This document shows, one piece after another, positions 1 through 7,688 of a stretch of 64,000 bases of DNA (position 1 is the first letter of the stretch; each line of letters starts with the position of its first letter). The DNA is from Edwardsiella hoshinae NBRC 105699 = ATCC 33379. Lineage in GTDB: Bacteria > Pseudomonadota > Gammaproteobacteria > Enterobacterales > Enterobacteriaceae. The DNA lies in the NCBI RefSeq assembly GCF_000474215.1, contig NZ_BAUC01000005.1, positions 62,001 to 126,000 on the forward strand. Reading direction: 5' to 3'. The notes under the pieces are model-generated. The model made no database searches, was not told the DNA's origin, and was given only the letters and a program-made list of their open reading frames with translations. Position numbers and translations under genes: made by a program.

Positions 1-521
1 CCATGTCGGAGCAGGCCACCGATCTCTACGCTGTCGATGACGGAGGCGCGCAGGTTCACGGTGAGGTCAACATCGACCAACTGACACACATGCCGCGCCA
101 ACTGTACCTCTCACCCGCCGTCAGCGCTACCCGCGAGGCGGTGGAGGCCATCGGCCACGCCGACCTGATTCTGATCGGCCCCGGTAGCTACCTCACCAGC
201 CTGATGCCGATCCTACTGGTCGAGGAACTGAGCCAGGCGCTGCACCGCAGCCGCGCACCGCTGGTCTACATCGGCAATCTGGCGCGCGAACATAGCCCGG
301 CCGGCACATTACGACTAGCGGCAAAGTTACAGCAGATGACAGCGGCGATGGGAGGACGCGCCATCGATGCCGTCATCGTCGGCCCGCAAACCGACAGCCA
401 TGATCTGCCCCCCTCCTGCTGCATCGTGCAAGGCGTGCTAGCCGCCGACGACATTCCCTACCGCCACGACCGCGTACGGCTGCACGCGGCCATCGAACGT
501 GTGCTGCAACAACTGGGCTAG
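1..521 (+). CDS. ybhK: YvcK/YbhK-family protein, C-terminal part (cut by window start)
   Basis: The gene enters from the left edge, so only about the last 172 residues are seen; family members are about 300 residues long, and the first visible Met (base 3) need not be the start. The sequence has the family's GPGS-containing segment (LILIGPGSYLTSLMP, near visible residues 55-69) and a VYIGNLARE-like stretch, as in the 2-phospho-L-lactate transferase-like fold. YvcK proteins in other bacteria bind UDP-sugars and influence carbon metabolism and cell shape; the enterobacterial protein's role is not settled. Its stop codon shares the tetranucleotide CTAG with the convergent yfaY stop, so the two genes overlap by 4 bases. 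Family assignment is good; function is by family only. Confidence 0.8.
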   Translation, partial: MSEQATDLYAVDDGGAQVHGEVNIDQLTHMPRQLYLSPAVSATREAVEAIGHADLILIGPGSYLTSLMPILLVEELSQALHRSRAPLVYIGNLAREHSPAGTLRLAAKLQQMTAAMGGRAIDAVIVGPQTDSHDLPPSCCIVQGVLAADDIPYRHDRVRLHAAIERVLQQLG

Positions 522-1720
522 GCGGCATGCTCGCAGGCGACGCGCGTCGGCCACTCATACGCGCCGAACGGCGACGCCCCGGCCAGATAACGGCACAACA
601 TATCCAGGGCGATGGTCGCGCAGACCTCGCGGCGTAGCGTCTGGCTATGATGAGCCGCGGCATAATGCAGCGTCTGGCCATAACTCCCTTGCGGCGTATG
701 GAGCGCCAGGGTCAGTTGGCCCGCCAGCAGCTCGCCGCTGGCCAACGTCAGCGCCGCCCCGCTGCGGGCCGCCAACTCACGCGCCCGCCCCATCACCTGA
801 AAGAGCGAAGGATGACCGCCCGCGGCTAGCAGCTCGCCATTGGCCAACGGTGCATCCGCCGCACGCAGCCAGCCATGGATCAAGCCGGCGCTGAATTGCT
901 CACTGAGCGCCAAACGCAGCCCCGCGTGGTGTAGCGCCGCGCTGGCCCGCCGCGCCACACTTTGCTCGCCCTCATACAACAGATTCGCGGCCACCAAGGT
1001 GCGCACCTGCGCCCACAGTGCCTGCATCGCCGCCGCCTGGGTGGCCGGCCCGGTCAACTTTAGCTCGATGATCGGCGCCGCCGAACGGTAACCGAGCCGA
1101 CACTCGGCGGGCAATGTCAGGCCATCCAACTGCTCGGCCAGGCTACTCTCGCTGCGCCCGAAGGTGGTCAGACGCAGACACAGCGGCGGCGCAGGCAACA
1201 CAAAATGCTGCTGTATACGCGGCATGATCTGCTGCTCTACCATGCGGTAAAACTCGCTTGGCACACCAGGTGTAAAGAAAACGAGACAATCATGCAGCGT
1301 CAAAGCAAAACCGCAGGCGGTGCCGATCGGGTTATCCAGGCGCTGCGCGCCAGCGGGCAACAATGCCTGCTTCCGGTTGCTCTCCGCCATCGCTCGACCT
1401 CGCTGGGCAAACCACGCCTGCATCCGTGCCAGCCATTCACTATCCTCGACCAAGGGCAGGTTTGCGACCCGAGCCGCCGCTTGAGTCGTCAGATCATCGC
1501 TGGTCGGCCCCAGGCCACCATTGACGATCAGCACCTGAGCCCGGCGGCTCGCGGCCTCGATAGCGGCACACAACGCACCGATCTCATCCCCCACCGTGGC
1601 ACGCGCACTCAGCGGCAAACCATGATCGAACAGCCAACGCCCCAGCCAGGCCGCGTTGCTATCCAGGATCTGCCCATGTAGTACCTCATCGCCACTGCTC
1701 AGCATCTCAACTCGTAACAT
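518..1720 (-). CDS. yfaY: CinA-family protein YfaY
   Basis: A 400-residue protein, the usual length for YfaY. The N-terminal part is a MoCF/CinA-type domain (SSGDEVLHGQILDSN near residues 8-22; NGGLGPTSDDLT near 67-78). The C-terminal part corresponds to the CinA deamidase domain, which in active NMN deamidases (PncC) carries an ESCTGG motif with the catalytic serine. Here the matching place reads SEQFSAG (near residues 273-279), so the motif is altered and deamidase activity is doubtful. This fits the general view that enterobacterial YfaY is a degenerate paralogue. It is convergent with, and overlaps by 4 bases, the ybhK-like gene, and is divergent from tyrP. Identification is firm; biochemical role unknown. 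Confidence 0.88.
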   Translation of the reverse strand: MLRVEMLSSGDEVLHGQILDSNAAWLGRWLFDHGLPLSARATVGDEIGALCAAIEAASRRAQVLIVNGGLGPTSDDLTTQAAARVANLPLVEDSEWLARMQAWFAQRGRAMAESNRKQALLPAGAQRLDNPIGTACGFALTLHDCLVFFTPGVPSEFYRMVEQQIMPRIQQHFVLPAPPLCLRLTTFGRSESSLAEQLDGLTLPAECRLGYRSAAPIIELKLTGPATQAAAMQALWAQVRTLVAANLLYEGEQSVARRASAALHHAGLRLALSEQFSAGLIHGWLRAADAPLANGELLAAGGHPSLFQVMGRARELAARSGAALTLASGELLAGQLTLALHTPQGSYGQTLHYAAAHHSQTLRREVCATIALDMLCRYLAGASPFGAYEWPTRVACEHAA

Positions 1721-1832
1721 AATTCACTCCGTTTTAGGCCGTGTCCCACTTTAAGAAGTGCACTCGCGGGTGACAACGCCCGCGGCCCGTTTTACGCTGC
1801 GGGCAGCGCACAAAATAGGATTCCGCTCATGA

Positions 1833-1896
1833 CGTAAACTTATTATTACATATAATGTAACGCCGATTTGACGGAGGCAAAAATTTCCCGTACGCT
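1833..1896 (+). promoter_or_regulatory. tyrP promoter with two TyrR boxes
   Basis: Two sites resemble the TyrR consensus TGTAAA-N6-TTTACA. The upstream one (1833-1850, CGTAAA...ATTACA) matches 10 of 12 positions. The downstream one (1856-1873, TGTAAC...TTGACG) matches 9 of 12 and has the same half-sites as I recall for the E. coli tyrP weak box. Their starts are 23 bp apart, about two helical turns. The downstream box contains a -35-like TTGACG (1868-1873), followed 17 bp later by TACGCT (1891-1896) as a possible -10. A TATAAT at 1851-1856 lies between the boxes without a good -35. The layout implies TyrR control of tyrP, as in E. coli; binding is inferred. Confidence 0.65.
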
Positions 1897-1937
1897 GCGC
1901 TGAAATAACTCCCTGGAGCAGTAAAGCAGAGGAAAGC

Positions 1938-3155
1938 GTGAAGAATCGGACTATTGGCAGTATTTTTATCGTGGCTGGGACCACGATCGGCGCAGGGATG
2001 TTGGCGATGCCCCTGGCCGCCGCCGGCGTCGGCTTTAGTACCACCCTGGTAATGTTGATCGGGCTGTGGGCTCTGATGTGCTATACCGCCCTGCTGATGG
2101 TCGAAGTCTATCAGCACGCGCCGGCGAATGAGGGATTAGGCACCTTGGCACGCCGCTACCTCGGGCGTCCCGGCCAATGGTTGGCCGGCGTCAGCATGCT
2201 GTTTCTGATGTATGCCCTCACCGCCGCCTACATTAGCGGTGCTGGCGAGCTGCTGGCCGCCAGCCTCGGTCAATGGCTGGCGTTACCCGTCTCACCGCTG
2301 CTTGGTGTGTTGCTGTTTACCCTGGTCGGCGGCACCATCGTCTGCGTCGGTACCCACTCCGTCGATCTGTTCAACCGCCTGCTGTTTAGCGCCAAGATCA
2401 TCCTGCTGGTGGTGATGTTGACGCTGATGATGCCGCATGTTCGCTACACCAATCTACTCAGCCTGCCACTGGAAAAGGGCTTGGCCCTCTCCGCCATCCC
2501 GGTGATCTTCACCTCATTTGGCTTCCACGGTAGCGTCCCCAGCATCGTCAGCTACATGAAAGGTGACATGCGCCGCCTGCGACTGATCTTCATCGTCGGC
2601 AGCGCCATCCCATTGTTGGCCTACATCTTCTGGCAGTTGGCCACCTTGGGTAGCATTAGCAACACCACCTTCCTCGGTCTGATGGCCAACCATGCAGGGT
2701 TAAATGGCCTACTGCAATCGGTGCGTGCCGTGGTGGCGACCCCACACGTTGAGCTGGCGGTGCATCTGTTCGCCGATTTGGCGCTGGCGACCTCTTTCCT
2801 CGGCGTCTCCCTCGGATTGTTCGACTACCTGGGCGATCTCTTTAAGCGCCGTCGTAACGCGAGCGGACGCGTGCAAACGGGGCTGTTGACCTTCTTGCCG
2901 CCGCTGGCTTTCGCCTTGTTCTACCCGCAAGGATTCGTGATGGCGCTGGGCTATGCCGCTATCGCGCTGGCGGTACTGGCTCTGTTGCTGCCCGCGCTAC
3001 TCGTCTGGCAAACCCGTCGCCAGCATGGCGAGCAGAGCAGCGGCTACCGCGTCGCAGGCGGACGCCCGCTGCTCTGGCTGGTGTTACTGTGTGGTGGCGC
3101 GGTGATCGCCATCCAATTGGCGATCGCTACCGGCCTCTTGCCCGAGGTGGGGTAA
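1938..3155 (+). CDS. tyrP: tyrosine-specific transporter TyrP (HAAAP family)
   Basis: A 405-residue inner-membrane protein with about eleven hydrophobic segments, close to E. coli TyrP. The first transmembrane segment carries [12 protein letters not shown] (residues 14-25), typical of the aromatic amino acid permeases TyrP, Mtr and TnaB, which import substrate with protons. The start is GTG at 1938, preceded by GAGGA at a normal distance, and gives the expected MKNRTIGS N-terminus. TyrR boxes lie upstream. Its stop codon is only 17 bases before a small Trp-containing leader frame that precedes an accessory tryptophanyl-tRNA synthetase gene, so the two may share a transcript. Substrate preference is inferred from TyrP similarity; tryptophan cannot be excluded. 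Confidence 0.93.
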   Translation: MKNRTIGSIFIVAGTTIGAGMLAMPLAAAGVGFSTTLVMLIGLWALMCYTALLMVEVYQHAPANEGLGTLARRYLGRPGQWLAGVSMLFLMYALTAAYISGAGELLAASLGQWLALPVSPLLGVLLFTLVGGTIVCVGTHSVDLFNRLLFSAKIILLVVMLTLMMPHVRYTNLLSLPLEKGLALSAIPVIFTSFGFHGSVPSIVSYMKGDMRRLRLIFIVGSAIPLLAYIFWQLATLGSISNTTFLGLMANHAGLNGLLQSVRAVVATPHVELAVHLFADLALATSFLGVSLGLFDYLGDLFKRRRNASGRVQTGLLTFLPPLAFALFYPQGFVMALGYAAIALAVLALLLPALLVWQTRRQHGEQSSGYRVAGGRPLLWLVLLCGGAVIAIQLAIATGLLPEVG

Positions 3156-3172
3156 ACGAGTAAGGTAATGGA

Positions 3173-3253
3173 ATGAATCGCACACACTCTCAGTACAGCG
3201 TAGTAGGTTGGTGGCGTCGTATCTCGCGGCGGCACGTTACTGTGTGTGAGTAA
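3173..3253 (+). CDS. tryptophan leader peptide (26 aa) upstream of trpS2
   Basis: A short frame of 26 codons beginning ATG-AAT-CGC, with AAGG at 3162-3165 as ribosome-binding site. It encodes MNRTHSQYSVV-GWW-RRISRRHVTVCE with two adjacent tryptophan codons (3209-3214). Tandem Trp codons are rare and are the hallmark of trp-operon leader peptides. The frame ends 8 bases before a perfect terminator hairpin, and a tryptophanyl-tRNA synthetase gene follows. By analogy with trpL, the peptide itself probably has no function; its translation would sense charged tRNA-Trp. It starts 17 bases after the tyrP stop, so tyrP ribosomes may reinitiate here. Translation has not been shown. Confidence 0.8.
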   Translation: MNRTHSQYSVVGWWRRISRRHVTVCE

Positions 3254-3295
3254 TCTCAGTCATCAAGCCGCCGGAAGGCGGCTTGATGCGTTTTT
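3209..3295 (+). promoter_or_regulatory. tryptophan attenuator of trpS2 (terminator plus antiterminator)
   Basis: The terminator stem is 11 perfect base pairs (3262-3272 with 3277-3287), has a GGAA loop and is followed by GCGTTTTT (3288-3295). A competing pairing is possible: CGGCGGC at 3227-3233 with GCCGCCG at 3267-3273, which would consume the 5' arm of the terminator. The 5' partner starts 12 bases after the second Trp codon, so a ribosome stalled at the Trp pair would leave it free. Upstream bases 3181-3195 can also pair with 3238-3248. Expected behaviour: low charged tRNA-Trp stalls the ribosome, the antiterminator forms and trpS2 is transcribed. The mechanism is inferred from the classic trp leader; the pairings are read directly. 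Confidence 0.75.
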
Positions 3296-3342
3296 CAGAG
3301 GGTCGCACTTCGGCGTATTTATCGCTTAAATGGAGTACGACC

Positions 3343-4371
3343 ATGTTATCGACCGATCTCGAATTTGCCCAGCCACCCGTCTGCCTGAGTGGCGATCGTC
3401 CTACCGGCCCGCTGCACCTCGGCCATTACGTCGGCTCGCTGCGCCAACGCCTCGCATTGCAGCGTCGTTTCCCGTTGTATGTGATGATCGCCGACTTACA
3501 AGGGTTAACCGACAATGGCAGCAATCCGCGCAAGGTGGCGGACAATATCCTACAGGTGATGGCCGACTATTTGGCGGTCGGCCTCGATCCCTCGCGCACC
3601 ACTCTGTGTCTGCAATCGGCCCTCCCGGCCCTCCCCGAGCTGACCATGCTGTATATGAACATCGTCAGCGTGGCGCGGGTGGCACGCAATCCGACGGTCA
3701 AAGCAGAGATTACCCAGAAGGGCTTCAGCGCTAATCTGCCGGCAGGCTTTCTGCTTTATCCGGTCAGCCAGGCTGCCGATATCACCGCCTTCAATGCCGA
3801 GCGCATCCCGGTCGGCGACGATCAATTGCCAATGCTGGAGCAGACGAACGAGTTGGTGCAACGTATGAATCGCCTGCTGCCACAGCCCGTGTTGCGTCCC
3901 TGCCAGGCGATTCTCAGCCAAGTAGGGCGTTTACCGGGCATCGACGGTAACGCCAAGATGTCGAAGTCCCTGGGCAACGCACTGCCCCTCGGCGCGACCG
4001 CCGCACAGATCCGCACGGCGGTACACGCCATGTATACCGACCCGCAACACCTACGCGTCAGCGATCCAGGTCGTGTCGAGGGCAATGTGGTGTTCACCTA
4101 CCTGGATGCCTTTCATCCCGATGCCGAGCGCGTGGCACAAATGAAGGAACAGTACCGGCGAGGCGGCCTTGGCGACAGCCAATGCAAGCGTGAATTGGAG
4201 GGGTGCCTACAGGAATTGCTCGCGCCGATACGCCAGCGACGTGCCGAATTTCTCGCCGATCCGGCCATGCTCTTACAAATCTTACGTCAAGGAAGCGAGC
4301 GGGCACGGGCGGTCAGCCAACAGACGCTGATGGCGGTCAAACGCGGATTGGGATTACCGTTGATGTACTGA
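3343..4371 (+). CDS. trpS2: tryptophan--tRNA ligase, accessory (TrpS2-type)
   Basis: A class I aminoacyl-tRNA synthetase of 342 residues that charges tRNA-Trp using ATP. The HIGH-type signature is HLGH (residues 25-28, within PTGPLHLGHYVGS) and the KMSKS loop is intact (residues 205-209). I chose the ATG at 3343 with GGAG about 10 bases upstream. The frame stays open further upstream, but an earlier start (3283) would fall in the terminator arm. The gene lies outside the dam-trpS context where the housekeeping enterobacterial trpS sits, so I infer a second copy; some second copies in other bacteria resist inhibitors such as indolmycin. An attenuator with tandem Trp codons precedes it. The resistance role is speculation. 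Confidence 0.9.
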   Translation: MLSTDLEFAQPPVCLSGDRPTGPLHLGHYVGSLRQRLALQRRFPLYVMIADLQGLTDNGSNPRKVADNILQVMADYLAVGLDPSRTTLCLQSALPALPELTMLYMNIVSVARVARNPTVKAEITQKGFSANLPAGFLLYPVSQAADITAFNAERIPVGDDQLPMLEQTNELVQRMNRLLPQPVLRPCQAILSQVGRLPGIDGNAKMSKSLGNALPLGATAAQIRTAVHAMYTDPQHLRVSDPGRVEGNVVFTYLDAFHPDAERVAQMKEQYRRGGLGDSQCKRELEGCLQELLAPIRQRRAEFLADPAMLLQILRQGSERARAVSQQTLMAVKRGLGLPLMY

Positions 4372-4397
4372 GCAATGGGGATATGGGAAGCATTAAG

Positions 4398-4418
4398 AGG
4401 GCGGCGTGCTGCCGCCCT
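4398..4418. terminator. hairpin between convergent trpS2 and yfaZ
   Basis: An 8-bp perfect stem (AGGGCGGC, 4398-4405, with 4411-4418) and a GTGCT loop lie between the stops of two convergent genes. The minus-strand side runs into CTTAATGCTT, a weak T-rich tail. It is probably a terminator for yfaZ, perhaps for both genes, but no strong T run is present. Confidence 0.45.
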
Positions 4419-4426
4419 GCGAGGCA

Positions 4427-4981
4427 TCAGAAGCTGAGGCCAACCCCGACGTAAGGGCCATCGGCGATGGCGTTATCGCGGTGACCGTCTTTCCCGGCCA
4501 GATTGACGTAACGGTAGCCGACATCCACGCTCAGCGGACGCATCACATTCCAACGCACACCGCCGGTGGCTTCCGTATAATCCTTGATCCCGCTGGAGAG
4601 GGAGTCCGGCGAGTAGTAGGCGGAGCCGTACAGGGCAAAGCTCTGGCCCAACGGCAGATTGATGCCGCCGCCGATCGCCACAGCGTAATCGTCGCTGCCG
4701 CCGCCACTGTGCTTCGGATTCAAATACATGGCCTTACCACCGACAGAGACGATGGCGGAGCCCAAGGGGATGCCCAACCCCAGACCCAGGCCAACGATAT
4801 CGCCGTCGTTATCGCTGTGCGCCCAGTTCAGGGTGGAGTACAGGCCCGAGGATTCGGTCCCTAAACCCGCTTCAAAATTAGTGAAGTTTTTCCCGGCTTG
4901 CCCATTCAAGCTGATCGCCTGCGCCGCCCCGCTCAGCAGTAGCGCGCTGCCAGCTACCAGGCAGTAAAACGACTTCTTCAT
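4427..4981 (-). CDS. yfaZ: YfaZ-family outer-membrane beta-barrel protein
   Basis: A 184-residue exported protein. I chose the ATG at 4981, preceded by AAGGA, because it starts a clean signal peptide (MKKSFYCLVAGSALLLSGAAQA, residues 1-22) with an A-Q-A cleavage site; the open frame extends upstream without such features. The mature part is rich in alternating hydrophobic/polar strands and glycines (for example DIVGLGLGLGIPLG and YVGVGLSF at the end) and ends in Phe, as expected of a small outer-membrane barrel. YfaZ proteins are poorly characterised and no substrate is known. A GC-rich leader with perfect hairpins lies upstream. Family call good, function unknown. Confidence 0.85.
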   Translation of the reverse strand: MKKSFYCLVAGSALLLSGAAQAISLNGQAGKNFTNFEAGLGTESSGLYSTLNWAHSDNDGDIVGLGLGLGIPLGSAIVSVGGKAMYLNPKHSGGGSDDYAVAIGGGINLPLGQSFALYGSAYYSPDSLSSGIKDYTEATGGVRWNVMRPLSVDVGYRYVNLAGKDGHRDNAIADGPYVGVGLSF

Positions 4982-5241
4982 TGAATTTTCCTTATCAATC
5001 ATTAAAAAAATGTGTCCCATAACCGCCTCCCGATGCCGGGCCACTCTCCCGTCGTACGGGAGAGCCGCCCCGGCCTAGGCCAGACATTCACCGTCCTACG
5101 GACGGCCCTGGCCGATCCATGCCCGCCGATGCCCCGACTCGACGGCGACACCTCGTCTATCGATGTGGGTGGCGACATCAGGCAACCTGGCGCAGTGCGC
5201 CGTGGCGGCGTTAGCATAACGGTAAGCGGACGGAAACAGAA
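4982..5241. other. GC-rich hairpin-dense intergenic region upstream of yfaZ
   Basis: No gene is recognised. It contains a 9-bp perfect inverted repeat (5044-5052 with 5056-5064, CGT loop), a 10-bp palindrome GGCCTAGGCC (5072-5081) and a 6-bp hairpin (5091-5096 with 5100-5105). These would lie in the yfaZ leader if its promoter is upstream. The yfaZ promoter itself was not identified. Confidence 0.5.
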
Positions 5242-5274
5242 TAAAAAAAGCGTCTCGTCACCCTACGAGACGCT
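5242..5274 (-). terminator. Rho-independent terminator of the men operon
   Basis: On the minus strand a 10-bp perfect stem (AGCGTCTCGT and its complement, 5249-5258 with 5265-5274, 6-base loop) is followed by seven T residues (5242-5248). It sits about 50 bases after the menE stop, the right place to end menFDHBCE transcription. Confidence 0.92.
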
Positions 5275-5325
5275 CACTTTAAGACTAAGCCTTATCAACG
5301 GAGGTGACACCACCGGCAGGGAAGA

Positions 5326-6717
5326 CTAGCGTTCAGCGTTGGACGATGTCTGATAGGTCGCCTGCGCCCACTGCTGTACTTGGCGTCGGGCGATCTTGAT
5401 CCCCCCGCCTTTCAGCGCAGCGGGCAACGGCAACCACGCCACCGGATGCTGAAAACGCGCCACACGTGGCGCCAGCCAGGCACTTAGCACCGTCAGCGCC
5501 ACCTCACTCTCCACCACCGCCACGGGGCGCTGGCCGAATTCGGCATCCGCCACCGGCACGATGAAAGCCTGTGACACGGCGGGATGCTGCAACAGGATAC
5601 GCTCGATATCCTCCGGCTGGATCCCCTCTCCGCCACTGAAGAATTGGTTATCCATGCGTCCCTGAATGCACAGTTCGCCCGCCGTCCATACTGCGCGATC
5701 GCGCGTATGGAACCAGCCATCGTCCGCCAACAACGGGCGCAACTGCCCCGCCTGCCAGTAACCGCAGGCCAGGCTTGCGCCACGCAACAGCACTTCGCCA
5801 TCCGCGGCCAGACGCACCTCTCGTCCCGGCAACGCGTGACCGACCCCAGGCAAGCCGTCGGCCCGTTTGGCGCAGACGGTCGACGCCATCTCCGTCAGGC
5901 CATAGCCGCACCAGCAACGAATGCCACGCGCCTCGGCTTCCTGCGTCAGGGCTAACGGGATCATCGCTCCGCCCAACAGCACATCGCGCAACGCCACTGG
6001 CTGCGTCGACTGCAACAGGCGCCACAGCTGAGTCGGCACCAGTGAGGCGTGACTACAGCCAGCCAATGCCTGATGCAACGGATGCATCGGGCGCCAGACT
6101 AGGCAGGCTCCGGCCAGCAACCAGCGCCAGAGGATCCCCTGTCCCGAAACGTGGAACAGAGGGAGCGACAGCAGCCAACTGTCCTGTGCGCTCAATGGCA
6201 TCAGGCTAAGCACCCCCGCCGCCGAGGCCAGGTGCGCAGCGGCACTATGTACCGCCGCCTTGGGCAAACCACTCGACCCAGAGGTCAGCGTCAGCGTCGC
6301 CTGGCGTTCAGGCTGCCACGCAGCGCTGGCCTCCCCCGCCCTCGATCGTAGGGATAACACCGCCACGCTGGCGGGCCAGGTGATGGGGGTTTCCCCGGCC
6401 AGATCCACGCATGCTGCTACCGTCAACGACGGCAGCAGTTCGGCCAGACGTGTCTCGGGAAGCTGCGGATTAAGCGGTAACACTCGCGCGCCGAGCTGCA
6501 ATAACGCCAGATAGGCATACAGCATCTCGACGCTGTTCTTACCACGCAGGGCGATCACCGCGCCCGCCGTCACGCCTTGCTCCGCTAAGCCCGCAGCCAA
6601 CGCCGTGACGCGCTGCGCGAACTGCTGCCAATCGACCTCCTGCCCCGCCAGACGCAATGCGCAAGCCGTTGGTCGTTGCCGCGCCCAGTGACGCCATGGC
6701 CAATCGCCGAAGATCAT
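5326..6717 (-). CDS. menE: o-succinylbenzoate--CoA ligase MenE
   Basis: Activates o-succinylbenzoate with ATP and CoA, the acyl-CoA step before MenB in menaquinone synthesis. 463 residues, an ANL-superfamily adenylating enzyme. Visible motifs are the phosphate-binding TSGSSGLPK (residues 145-153), GYGLTE (271-276), a hinge near DRAVW, and a C-terminal GGGIKIAR segment with the expected lysine. The start at 6717 gives [11 protein letters not shown], as in E. coli; its ATG shares one base with the menC stop (TGATG), suggesting translational coupling. The frame is open further upstream, but that part overlaps menC. Last gene of the men operon. Confidence 0.95.
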   Translation of the reverse strand: MIFGDWPWRHWARQRPTACALRLAGQEVDWQQFAQRVTALAAGLAEQGVTAGAVIALRGKNSVEMLYAYLALLQLGARVLPLNPQLPETRLAELLPSLTVAACVDLAGETPITWPASVAVLSLRSRAGEASAAWQPERQATLTLTSGSSGLPKAAVHSAAAHLASAAGVLSLMPLSAQDSWLLSLPLFHVSGQGILWRWLLAGACLVWRPMHPLHQALAGCSHASLVPTQLWRLLQSTQPVALRDVLLGGAMIPLALTQEAEARGIRCWCGYGLTEMASTVCAKRADGLPGVGHALPGREVRLAADGEVLLRGASLACGYWQAGQLRPLLADDGWFHTRDRAVWTAGELCIQGRMDNQFFSGGEGIQPEDIERILLQHPAVSQAFIVPVADAEFGQRPVAVVESEVALTVLSAWLAPRVARFQHPVAWLPLPAALKGGGIKIARRQVQQWAQATYQTSSNAER

Positions 6718-7688
6718 CACGCCCGCCAGACCTCGTCCAGCTGATCGCGTCCCCACAGCGGCAGCGTGCTCTCCGGCCAAGGGCGCAGCAGCTGCGCACG
6801 CATCAGCGCCAGAGTATCCAGCCCCGGCGCCGTGCCCGGCGTTAGCCAGGCGGCCAGACGCGCCAATTGCCCCAGCCCCAGACTAGACTCAATACTGGAG
6901 CTAATCACCACACTCAGGCCGGCTTGCTGTGCCTGCTGCGCCAGCTGTTGGCAACGTTGCAAGCTGCCGGTCAGGGTCGGCTTGATGATGATGGCCGCGA
7001 CGCCCGGCTCGGCCTCGACGCGGAAGTCAGGATCGCGCACACTCTCATCCCAGGCGATGGCGATGCCCGTGTCACGCGCGAAAGCCCGCGACTCATCGCG
7101 CGTCTTACAGGGCTCCTCCAGGAACAGAATGCGATCACGCCAGGTCGGATTAACATATTTGGCGAAACCATCCGCCTTGGCGCGCGTCCAACTGCGATTA
7201 GCATCCAGACGCAAACGTAAATCAGGCAAGGCCTCCAGCAGCAGGTTGACGATCATCCCGTCACGCACCGCCTCGTAGAGCCCGACCTTGACCTTGGCCA
7301 CCTTCTCGCCCGGAATGGACTGTAGCGCATGAAACAGGGCGTCAGGGTCGCCGTTGCACAACGTGGCCGAGCGGTAGTTAGCCGCTTGCGGCAACGTGCC
7401 GTCCAACTCCGCCAACGCGCAGCTCACACCGAAGGCGACCGAAGGCAGCGCGCTCTCCGCCGGGCTCTCGCCCGCCTGCCAAGCCGCCAGCCAGTCGGTG
7501 GCCGCCTGCTGCGCCTCGGACAACGTCTCTCGGCTAAACTCCGGCAGGGGCGCGATCTCGCCCCACCCCTCACGCCCCGCCTCACTCAGGCGTACCAGCA
7601 ACCCCTCGCGGCTTTTCAGCCGTTGGTTACGCAGCGCGACACCGGCTTCCACCGGCAGACTGTAGCGATACAACGAGACCTGACGCAT
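6717..7688 (-). CDS. menC: o-succinylbenzoate synthase MenC
   Basis: Dehydrates SHCHC to o-succinylbenzoate in menaquinone synthesis. 323 residues, enolase superfamily. All expected active-site residues are seen: the KVK pair (Lys132 and Lys134), metal ligands Asp162 (LDANRSW), Glu191 (LFLEEP) and Asp214 (IAWDES), and Lys236 (IIIKPT). Its ATG shares one base with the menB stop (TAATG) and its stop overlaps the menE start, so menB-menC-menE are probably translationally coupled. Confidence 0.96.
   Translation of the reverse strand: MRQVSLYRYSLPVEAGVALRNQRLKSREGLLVRLSEAGREGWGEIAPLPEFSRETLSEAQQAATDWLAAWQAGESPAESALPSVAFGVSCALAELDGTLPQAANYRSATLCNGDPDALFHALQSIPGEKVAKVKVGLYEAVRDGMIVNLLLEALPDLRLRLDANRSWTRAKADGFAKYVNPTWRDRILFLEEPCKTRDESRAFARDTGIAIAWDESVRDPDFRVEAEPGVAAIIIKPTLTGSLQRCQQLAQQAQQAGLSVVISSSIESSLGLGQLARLAAWLTPGTAPGLDTLALMRAQLLRPWPESTLPLWGRDQLDEVWRA

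Noticed and set aside
3283-3342. Longer N-terminus for trpS2 starting at 3283
   Set aside because: It would begin inside the 3' arm of the terminator and lacks a ribosome-binding site; ATG 3343 has one.
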